DNA from: CAYQFQ01 sp964539415
Lineage (GTDB): Bacteria; Patescibacteriota; Minisyncoccia; Phycocordibacterales; GWA1-40-21
DNA length: 64,000 nt
Assembly (NCBI GenBank): GCA_964539415.1
Contig: CAZIID010000001.1
Coordinates: forward strand, 20,995 to 84,994
Direction: 5' to 3'
Shown here: piece by piece, positions 1 through 7,022 of the stretch
How the letters are laid out: every line of letters begins with the position of its first letter
Position numbering within the stretch: position 1 is the first letter of the stretch
Translations under genes and position numbers: made by a program
Notes under the pieces: generated by a model
Database searches by the model: none
Told to the model about the DNA's origin: nothing
What the model saw: only the letters and a program-made list of their open reading frames with translations

Positions 1-1221
1 AGACTTTTGGCGCAAAAAAGTAAAAATATTTGTGTTGTGGGAGACATAGACCAAAATATTTATAGTTGGAGAGGTGCAAATATAGAAAACATTTTAAATT
101 TTGAAAAAGACTACCCAAATGCAAAGGTTATTTTGCTTGAAGAAAATTATCGTTCAACACAGACAATTCTAAATGTTGCAAATAAAGTTATTTCAAAAAA
201 CAAGATGCGCCGTGAGAAAAATCTCTTCACAAAAAATGAAGAGGGAGAAAAAATAACTTATTGTAAAAGTCTAAATGAGAACGAAGAAGCTAGGTTTATA
301 GCCAGAAAAGCGCAGAAGCTTATAGCAGATGGTGTTAACCCACAGGAAATGGCTGTGCTCTATAGAGCAAACTTTCAATCTCGTGTATTAGAAGAAGCTT
401 TTATTTCAGAGAGCGTTCCTTACCAAGTCCTCGGTACAAAATTCTTTGAAAGAAAAGAAGTCAAAGATGTTTTGTGTTATCTTCGTGCCTCAATGAATCC
501 AGAAAGTTTAAGTGATCTCAAAAGAATAATAAATATTCCTGCTCGAGGTATAGGCAAGGTTACAATGATGAAAATATTTGAAGGTAGAAAAGATTCACTC
601 CCTGACACAATAAAAATTAAGGTGAATGATTTCTTTTCTTTATTACAGAGAATAAAAAATGAAACTGCAGAAAAAAAACCTTCTGAAATAATTAAATACA
701 TAATAAGAGAAAGTGGTTTAGAAAGAGAAATGCAAGGTGGGGGAGATGAAGACAAAGAAAGGTTAGAAAACATGCGTGAACTTGCAACTCTTGCAATAAA
801 ATATGATGTCTATCCAAAGCCTGAAGGTATAGAAAAACTTTTAGAAGAAGCTTCACTTGCAACTGACCAAGATTCTTTAGAAAAAAATGAGAAGGCAGTT
901 AAACTTATGACTGTTCACGCATCAAAAGGACTTGAGTTTGACTATGTTTTTATCACTGGACTTGAAGAAGATCTTTTCCCTCATCAAGCAATCGGCAAGG
1001 ACGAAAAAACACCAGAAGAAATGGAAGAAGAGAGAAGACTGTTTTATGTGGCACTAACAAGAGCAAGAAAAAAGATTTTTCTTACCTGCGCAGAAATGAG
1101 AACAATTTTCGGTTCACAACAAATGAATCTTCCATCACAATTCTTCGCGGATATTGATTCTGAATTTTTGGAAGAAGAAAACTTTGAATATCGCGAAAAA
1201 ATCGTCTACCTAGAGTGGTAG
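1..1221 (+). CDS. UvrD/PcrA-family DNA helicase, 3' part (5' end outside window)
   Basis: This is the C-terminal part of a superfamily 1A 3'-5' DNA helicase of the UvrD/PcrA type, which unwinds DNA in repair and replication restart. The open frame runs to base 1, so the true start lies upstream; the TTG at 7 is only an internal codon. Visible motifs in order are VVGDIDQNIYSWRGA (motif III), LEENYRST (IV), LMTVHASKGLEFDYVF (V) and FYVALTRARKK (VI). Roughly the first 200-300 residues, with Walker A, are missing because of the window edge. The C-terminal tail seems short for PcrA. It could also be Rep; UvrD/PcrA is preferred because of the general motif pattern. Nothing suggests it is broken. 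Confidence 0.9.
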   Translation, partial: RLLAQKSKNICVVGDIDQNIYSWRGANIENILNFEKDYPNAKVILLEENYRSTQTILNVANKVISKNKMRREKNLFTKNEEGEKITYCKSLNENEEARFIARKAQKLIADGVNPQEMAVLYRANFQSRVLEEAFISESVPYQVLGTKFFERKEVKDVLCYLRASMNPESLSDLKRIINIPARGIGKVTMMKIFEGRKDSLPDTIKIKVNDFFSLLQRIKNETAEKKPSEIIKYIIRESGLEREMQGGGDEDKERLENMRELATLAIKYDVYPKPEGIEKLLEEASLATDQDSLEKNEKAVKLMTVHASKGLEFDYVFITGLEEDLFPHQAIGKDEKTPEEMEEERRLFYVALTRARKKIFLTCAEMRTIFGSQQMNLPSQFFADIDSEFLEEENFEYREKIVYLEW

Positions 1222-1230
1222 AATATTATC

Positions 1231-1255
1231 CACTTGGTAGCGTCGCCACCAAGTG
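1231..1255. repeat. REP-like palindrome, left of transposase
   Basis: A 25-base imperfect palindrome with arms CACTTGGT and ACCAAGTG around a GCG/CGC core. It shares its core (GGTAGCGTCGC) with the palindromes at 1469-1491 and 1946-1982 and, with small changes, with one in polA. It lies between the helicase stop and the -10 box of the transposase gene, as expected for a REP element next to its transposase. Confidence 0.75.
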
Positions 1256-1256
1256 T

Positions 1257-1262
1257 TATAAT
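1257..1262 (+). promoter_or_regulatory. -10 box of the transposase gene
   Basis: TATAAT with 6 bases between it and the ATG at 1269. Transcription would start close to the start codon, giving a leaderless mRNA. Confidence 0.6.
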
Positions 1263-1268
1263 CTAAAA

Positions 1269-1936
1269 ATGGGACAAAGAAAAACACCTTTCATAAACAA
1301 TGAACTTTATCATATCTTTAATCGTGGAGTTGATAAAAAAGAAATTTTTATTGAAAAAGAAGATTACTTTCGTTTTATTGAAGAAATAAAAGAATTTAAT
1401 ATTGATAGACCAATAGGTAGTTTATACGAACTTTCGTTTGAAAGAAAAAAACTTGATAAAAAATCAGCATTTGGTAGCGACGCCACCAAATTGGTTGATA
1501 TTATTGCATATAATATCAATCCTAATCACTTCCATTTAATCTTAAAACAAAAAAAGATGGTGGAATCGGAAAATTTATGCAAAAAATTGGAACAGGCTAT
1601 GTAAAATATTTTAATGAAAAAACTCACAGAACTGGTTCACTATTCCAAGGACCATTCAAGTCTGTTCACATTGATAGCAATGAATATCTACTTTATTTAA
1701 GTGCTTATGTAAATTTAAACGATAAAATACATAAAATAGAAGACTCCTTTGGTTTTTCTAGTCTCCATGAGTATATTCAAGATAACAAAGATGGAATGTG
1801 TGAAAAATCAATAATATTAGAACAATTTAGCAACAAAAAATATAATTATGAAGAGTTCTTAAATAAATCTCTACAGCAAATGATAGAGACAAAAGAAGGT
1901 AACAAGAAGATGGAGAAGTATCTTCTGGAAAACTAA
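1269..1936 (+). CDS. REP-associated tyrosine (Y1/HUH) transposase, requires -1 frameshift
   Basis: A Y1_Tnp/IS200-like HUH transposase of the RAYT type, which nicks single-stranded DNA at REP palindromes. The first frame (1269-1604) starts MGQRKTPFINNELYHIFNRG and contains the HUH motif NHFHLIL. The second (open from about 1556, to 1936) carries GTGYVKYFN, the expected catalytic-tyrosine region, then RTGSLFQGPF. The frames join at A-AAA-AAG (1550-1556), where a -1 slip turns KQKKMVE into KQKKDGGIGKFMQKIGTGY, which is the normal family sequence. This is either programmed frameshifting or a one-base deletion. ATG 1269 is preferred over the upstream GTG at 1215 because it begins the conserved N-terminus and follows a -10 box. 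REP palindromes lie on both sides and inside the gene. Confidence 0.8.
1469..1491. repeat. REP-like palindrome inside the transposase gene
   Basis: 23 bases with arms ATTTGGT and ACCAAAT around AGCGACGCC. It is read in frame as FGSDATK, between the N-terminal strand and the HUH motif. The same length and almost the same bases occur in polA at 37316-37338. Confidence 0.7.
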
Positions 1937-1945
1937 CCATTGTCT

Positions 1946-1982
1946 ACTAGCTATTTGGTAGCGTCGCTACCAAATAGCTAGT
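1946..1982. repeat. Long perfect REP-like palindrome, right of transposase
   Basis: A 37-base perfect palindrome with 18-base arms (ACTAGCTATTTGGTAGCG and its complement) around one T. It lies just after the transposase stop and before rsmA. No T-run follows, so it is not a normal intrinsic terminator, though it could still slow transcription into rsmA. Confidence 0.8.
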
Positions 1983-2001
1983 AAATACATCAAAAACAAA
2001 C

Positions 2002-2802
2002 ATGAGTATAAAAGCTAAAAAATCATTAGGGCAAAATTTCCTCAAATCAGGGGCGATTTTAGATAAGATAATAATTGCCGGAAGCGTGGGTAAAGACGAT
2101 CTAGTGCTAGAAATAGGCCCTGGAGAGGGTGCGCTCACCGAAAAATTGCTTGAAAAAGCTAAAAAAGTCATTGCTGTTGAAAAAGACGACAGACTTATTG
2201 GTGTTTTAGAGCAAAAATTCGCCAAAAACATAGAAAATGGCTCTTTTGAACTAATTCATGATGATATACTCGAATCAGACATACAAAAATACGGCTTAAA
2301 ATCTGAAGAATACAAGCTTATAGCGAACATTCCATACTATATTACTGGCCAAATTTTCAGAAAATTCCTTTCTGGACCAATTCAGCCCAATAAAATGGTA
2401 GTTTTGGTGCAAAAAGAAGTAGCTCAAAGGGCTGTTGCAAGAGATGAAAAAGAAAGTTTACTCTCTATCAGCATAAAAATCTACGGAGAACCAAAAATGA
2501 TGGGGGTAGTAGCTAGGGGGAACTTCAACCCTGTGCCAAATGTTGATTCAGCAATACTACTTGTGGACAATATTTCAAAGGACTTCTTTGCCGGTTTCAC
2601 TGAAGATTCTTTTTTTGAAGTTTTAAAAGCCGGTTTTGCCCACAAAAGGAAACAAATAGCCGGAAATTTAAAAGACTTAATAAAAGACGGCGAAAAAGTA
2701 AGCACTTTGCTCAAAAAATGTGATATAGATGAAAAAAGTAGGGCAGAAGACCTAAATAAAGAAGATTGGGCAAAAATTGTGATAGAATATGGGGAAATAT
2801 GA
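2002..2802 (+). CDS. rsmA: 16S rRNA adenine dimethyltransferase RsmA (KsgA)
   Basis: RsmA/KsgA dimethylates two adjacent adenines in the 3' hairpin of 16S rRNA using S-adenosylmethionine, late in small-subunit assembly. At 266 residues it has the normal family length. Visible motifs are GQNFL (about residues 10-14), the SAM-binding LEIGPGEG (36-43) and catalytic NIPYYI (109-114). A KRKQIAGNL segment lies in the C-terminal domain. No Shine-Dalgarno sequence is seen before ATG 2002. The stop overlaps the start of the next gene (ATGA, 2799-2802), so the two are probably translationally coupled. Confidence 0.95.
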   Translation: MSIKAKKSLGQNFLKSGAILDKIIIAGSVGKDDLVLEIGPGEGALTEKLLEKAKKVIAVEKDDRLIGVLEQKFAKNIENGSFELIHDDILESDIQKYGLKSEEYKLIANIPYYITGQIFRKFLSGPIQPNKMVVLVQKEVAQRAVARDEKESLLSISIKIYGEPKMMGVVARGNFNPVPNVDSAILLVDNISKDFFAGFTEDSFFEVLKAGFAHKRKQIAGNLKDLIKDGEKVSTLLKKCDIDEKSRAEDLNKEDWAKIVIEYGEI

Positions 2803-4328
2803 ACAAAAAGTTTTATCTAATGACCTCATTTATAACTGGTTTTGCACTTATGACTGTAGAGTTGTTGGCTTCAAGAATTGTCGCGCCAATTATAGGTAGT
2901 TCTGTCTTTACTTGGACATCAGTTATAGGAACAACTCTTCTAGGTCTTTCTATTGGAAGTTATCTTGGTGGAAAATTATCGGACAAATTTAACAATAACT
3001 GGCTTTTGCCTTTATCTTTTCTAGTTTCAAGTATTTCGGTATTTTTGATAAACTTTTTCGCAAAATCTGTAGGTTTCATAATAAATTCCACAGATTCTAT
3101 GCTTTTAATAAATTTATTTGTTTCACTGTATCTTTTTCTGCCTTCAGCCTTATTTATAGGGACCATACAACCAATCGTATTAAAGAAATACGCGGATAAT
3201 ATATCAAATATCGGCAAAGAATATGGTCTGTTGTCTTCATTGTGGTCTCTTGGAAGCATATTGGGGGTATTCCTTTCCGGCTTCTATTTTGTTTCAAATA
3301 TAGGAAGTTTTGAGACACTAAATATGATATCTATTATTCTTTTAATATTGAGCATTGCCTTTTCTTATAAAAATAAAAGGTCTTTGACATTAAATCTAGT
3401 TATTTTGCTGATATTCTTAACAATCATATTCCTAATACCTAAAGTAAATCAAAAAAACAATAAAATTTTGTTTGAAAAAGAGACAAACTACTACAAAATA
3501 AGGATAGTAGACAGAAACCTCCCCAAATATGGCGACACGAGGTTTCTTTTTTTAGATATAGACTCACACAATGAAATAGCAAAAGATGCAGATATAGATT
3601 CTTACACAAAAATATATCCGATATTCTCCGATATTAACGCCGATATGCAAAAAATGCTCGTAATCGGTGCTGGTGCTTATGAAATACCTCAGTATTTAAA
3701 AGAAAATTATAAAAATTCAGATATAACCGTCTTAGAAGTTGACCCAGAGATAGAAAAAGTTGGAGAAATGTTTTTTGACTTAAAACCGAAAGAAATCAAG
3801 ACAAAGATCACTGATGCAAGGGTATTTTTCTCAAAAACAAGTCAAAAATATGACTTAATCTTTGGTGATGCTTATAATTCATTCATTTCTGTCCCTTGGT
3901 ATCTACTTACAGATCAATTTAATAAAGAAGTTTATGAAAAATTAACAGAAAATGGCATATATGCATTAAATTTTATAGGAAAAATAGAAGGTAACGGTAG
4001 CGAATTAACAAAAAGCATTGCCACAACATTTAAAAAAACCTTTAAAAATAGCCTTATATTAAAATACGGAAATTTAGATAATTCTGTACAAAACATAGTG
4101 CTTATTGGTATTAAAGGAGAGGTAGAAATAAATTCAATTATTAACAAAATAACGAGAAATCATCCATCTCTTGCAGAAAAAATACTTTCAAAAGAGAAAA
4201 CGGACGAATTGACTTCATCAGGTCAAATCTTGACCGACAACTTTTCACCGATTGAAAAACTAATCAGCCCAATCACACAAGAATATTTTACTGAATACAT
4301 TCGGTTCTTAGAAAAATTAAAAATATAA
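2799..4328 (+). CDS. Membrane protein fused to a spermidine-synthase-like domain
   Basis: A 509-residue fusion. The first ~220 residues are several hydrophobic segments like those of 'fused MFS/spermidine synthase' proteins. From about residue 225 there is a spermidine-synthase-like Rossmann domain with VIGAGAYEIP (288-297), an acidic ligand position in LEVDPEIEKVG and LIFGDAYNSF. Such proteins are common and mostly uncharacterised, so true aminopropyl transfer is uncertain. The start is put at ATG 2799 (MNKKFYLM), because it overlaps the rsmA stop and begins the first membrane helix; the frame is open upstream to 2766 without a good reason to start there. Confidence 0.75.
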   Translation: MNKKFYLMTSFITGFALMTVELLASRIVAPIIGSSVFTWTSVIGTTLLGLSIGSYLGGKLSDKFNNNWLLPLSFLVSSISVFLINFFAKSVGFIINSTDSMLLINLFVSLYLFLPSALFIGTIQPIVLKKYADNISNIGKEYGLLSSLWSLGSILGVFLSGFYFVSNIGSFETLNMISIILLILSIAFSYKNKRSLTLNLVILLIFLTIIFLIPKVNQKNNKILFEKETNYYKIRIVDRNLPKYGDTRFLFLDIDSHNEIAKDADIDSYTKIYPIFSDINADMQKMLVIGAGAYEIPQYLKENYKNSDITVLEVDPEIEKVGEMFFDLKPKEIKTKITDARVFFSKTSQKYDLIFGDAYNSFISVPWYLLTDQFNKEVYEKLTENGIYALNFIGKIEGNGSELTKSIATTFKKTFKNSLILKYGNLDNSVQNIVLIGIKGEVEINSIINKITRNHPSLAEKILSKEKTDELTSSGQILTDNFSPIEKLISPITQEYFTEYIRFLEKLKI

Positions 4329-4360
4329 ATTAAAAAATTTGTAATAGAATATATAAATGA

Positions 4361-4366
4361 TATAAT
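4361..4366 (+). promoter_or_regulatory. -10 box of the type IV secretion-like locus
   Basis: TATAAT ending 7 bases before ATG 4374, predicting a leaderless transcript for the first gene of the locus. Confidence 0.6.
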
Positions 4367-4373
4367 TTATTAA

Positions 4374-5321
4374 ATGCAAAATCTTAGACAATATCTTCCG
4401 TCAAAAAAGTTCGCTATTATTTTAATCTCTATTATTGTTGCATTAGTAATCATCTTTATAACAAAAACTTTTGTTAACATTAAAGACTCAGGCGAAGCAG
4501 AGGTAACCGCAGAAGTAAAAAAAGAAATCGCTTTGCGTGAACAATTTTTAGAAGTAGATTCAGACAACGATGGATTGAAAGATTGGGAAGAATCTTTATG
4601 GCAAACCGATCCAAAAAATCCTGACACGGACGGGGACGGCACAAGCGACGGTGCTGAAATAAAAGCTTATAGAGACCCATTGAAAGCTGGACCTAATGAC
4701 GGTTTTGACCCAAAAGAAATCGCTGAAACAAAAAAAATTATAGATGAATATGAAAGTCTTAGTGTAACAGAAAAATTTTCAAGAACCTTATTTTCTCAAT
4801 ATCTAGCAACACAAAAAGCAGACACTGCTATGTCAGAAAGCGACGCCAACTATCTTGTTGAGAATATGCTCGCTGACCTACCAAAAGAAACCCTAACAGA
4901 TAAATATTTATCAAGTGATATTTCTGTGCTGACAGATGCGACAACTGAAGACTTAGATATTTATAGAAGTAAACTCGTGAATATACTTGATAAAAACTTC
5001 TGGTCATATTTCACGACTGAGATGACTATTTTCCAAAATGCAATGAGCACAGACAGCAAAGATGAACTTAAAAAATTAGACCCGATCATTCAAAGTTATA
5101 AAGATGCATCTATCGCAGTAAGTAAATTAAAAACTCCTGAAATATTTAAAACAAATGGTGTTAATATCGCAAACTTATTATATAATATGTCCATATCAGT
5201 TCAAGGTTTCAAAACTGTTTTTGAAGATTCTATTCCTGCACTCATGGCCTATGATAATTTTTATGTTTATTACAATCTATTAGACAAGGAAATTGCTGAA
5301 TTAAATTTATATAATAACTAA
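4374..5321 (+). CDS. Membrane-anchored protein with calcium-binding (TSP3/EF-hand-like) repeats
   Basis: 315 residues. A short basic N-terminus is followed by one membrane helix at about residues 12-34, so the rest is probably outside the membrane. Residues 62-73 (DSDNDGLKDWEE) and 83-95 (PDTDGDGTSDGAE) are thrombospondin type 3-like Ca-binding loops. The remainder is helical and without a recognised domain. It is the first gene of the secretion-like locus and sits one base before the next gene. A role as an envelope or adhesion component of that machine is an inference from position only. Confidence 0.6.
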   Translation: MQNLRQYLPSKKFAIILISIIVALVIIFITKTFVNIKDSGEAEVTAEVKKEIALREQFLEVDSDNDGLKDWEESLWQTDPKNPDTDGDGTSDGAEIKAYRDPLKAGPNDGFDPKEIAETKKIIDEYESLSVTEKFSRTLFSQYLATQKADTAMSESDANYLVENMLADLPKETLTDKYLSSDISVLTDATTEDLDIYRSKLVNILDKNFWSYFTTEMTIFQNAMSTDSKDELKKLDPIIQSYKDASIAVSKLKTPEIFKTNGVNIANLLYNMSISVQGFKTVFEDSIPALMAYDNFYVYYNLLDKEIAELNLYNN

Positions 5322-5322
5322 T

Positions 5323-6978
5323 ATGTCAAAAAATATTGCAAAAAAAATCTTCTCCTTACTTCTTATCGTTTCTATAATTTCTCCGACCATTTTCCTTGCA
5401 ATACCGCAAAAGACGGAAGCTATAACAGTTATAGATGTGAAGCAATTTGCAATTCAAGTCTATTCTGAAGGCAAAAAGATGTTAGTTAAAGTTATATTAC
5501 AACAACTTACACAACAAATAGTAAATTGGATAGACAGCGGTTTTGACGGAAACCCAGCTTTCATTCAAAATCCTTCTGGTTTTTTGACTTCCGTGGCAGA
5601 CCAGACTATTGGAGAATTTATTTTTAATGAAGAGGGATTAAAATTTTTGTGTGATCCATTTAAAATTCAAATACAACTTGCTTTGGGCTTGCAGTATCAG
5701 CCTTTCAAAGCAAAAGTTAACTGTACTTTATCAGATATTCTTACAAATACCGAGAATGCTTATAATGATTTTGTTGGTGGTGACTTTATAAATGGAGGAG
5801 GGTGGGACTCTTGGTTTAGTCTTACAACAAACCCTGCAAATTCTCCCCAAGGAGCATTTCTTATAGCAAAAAGCGAGCTTGACGCAAGAATAGTAACATC
5901 ACAAGAAAACTCTGACAGAGAGGTTGGTTGGGGACAAGGATCTTTATCCTTACAAAAGTGTACAGAAACTGAATATGAAGTTTCCAAAGATGGAACTAAA
6001 AAAGAAATAGGTAAAAATAGTTTTACTGGAAATCCTTTTTATAAAGAGGCTGACTATCAAACAAAAAATGACGACGAATCGTCTGCAGGACGAGGATGGG
6101 CAAAAGTTTCTTCAGCAGATGATTTCACCTATAAAGCAAAAGAAACAAAGTGTGCCGTAACAACACCGGGACAAATTATTGTTGAAAAATTTAGATTCTC
6201 AGATACCTCTTTTATAAGGACAATGGAGCTTGAAAGTGTTATGGGTGAATCTATAAATGCAATTGGTTCTGCTCTTGTGAATCAACTTACTAAACAGCTT
6301 ATGGCACAAGTCCAAGGTATGGCATCGGGAATCCTTGGAAATAAAAATGATGCTCCAGACTACAAGAAACAAGTTGAAGAGCAACTTAAGCTTCTAGAAG
6401 AACAGCAAAATTCTCAAATAAACTCTGGAGGAACAAATAACGGCACTAATACAACTGACAATCTTTCAAATACAAGAAATCAAGCAATCTCGGCAATAAA
6501 TAACCAACTAGAGATAGAAAATAACTATATTCAAGTCCGATCAGATGCAAAGACATTACTTGAAAACACAAGCGACGCATACACAAATGCAAGAATCTGT
6601 GTAAATAGATTGGGTGGAACAGAAGCAGTAATAAGATCCACAATGTTTACCGACAGAATAAACATAATTCAAGGAAATATGACTGGGCCGGTCATTGGTG
6701 GTCAAGTTGTAAATATAAAAACCATTACTGAACAAAACGCAGTTGCAAGATCAAACAAAGATCAGCTTAATTCAAGAAAAGATACTATCCCTTCTGCAAC
6801 AAGTATACAAAATATCAACTCTGCAATATCTGGAATAACATCTGCTCCATTTCACGCTCAATCTGATATAAAAGAAAATCTCTTTACGACGAAAGTTGAA
6901 GATTGGGTCAAACAAGAGATATCAAGTTATGCTTCGCCAGACAAACCCTGCTCATTTACTTTTGATTCTTTGAAATAA
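5323..6978 (+). CDS. Exported protein of unknown function in the type IV secretion-like locus
   Basis: 551 residues, not recognised. An N-terminal signal peptide is clear (basic start, hydrophobic IFSLLLIVSIISPTIFLAI, then TEAITV). The mature part has several cysteines, a Gln/Asn-rich stretch (about 350-380) and helical segments. It starts one base after the preceding stop and precedes the VirB6-like gene by 44 bases, which suggests a shared role outside the membrane. A VirB5-like or other surface subunit is possible but is not shown by the sequence. Confidence 0.5.
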   Translation: MSKNIAKKIFSLLLIVSIISPTIFLAIPQKTEAITVIDVKQFAIQVYSEGKKMLVKVILQQLTQQIVNWIDSGFDGNPAFIQNPSGFLTSVADQTIGEFIFNEEGLKFLCDPFKIQIQLALGLQYQPFKAKVNCTLSDILTNTENAYNDFVGGDFINGGGWDSWFSLTTNPANSPQGAFLIAKSELDARIVTSQENSDREVGWGQGSLSLQKCTETEYEVSKDGTKKEIGKNSFTGNPFYKEADYQTKNDDESSAGRGWAKVSSADDFTYKAKETKCAVTTPGQIIVEKFRFSDTSFIRTMELESVMGESINAIGSALVNQLTKQLMAQVQGMASGILGNKNDAPDYKKQVEEQLKLLEEQQNSQINSGGTNNGTNTTDNLSNTRNQAISAINNQLEIENNYIQVRSDAKTLLENTSDAYTNARICVNRLGGTEAVIRSTMFTDRINIIQGNMTGPVIGGQVVNIKTITEQNAVARSNKDQLNSRKDTIPSATSIQNINSAISGITSAPFHAQSDIKENLFTTKVEDWVKQEISSYASPDKPCSFTFDSLK

Positions 6979-7004
6979 GATTTAAGCAGAATTTAGTTGT
7001 GTGT

Positions 7005-7010
7005 TATAAT
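7005..7010 (+). promoter_or_regulatory. -10 box before the VirB6-like gene
   Basis: TATAAT 12 bases before ATG 7023. The expected transcription start (about 7017) lies after the alternative TTG start at 7014, which supports ATG 7023. Confidence 0.55.
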
Positions 7011-7022
7011 TAGTTGCAAATA

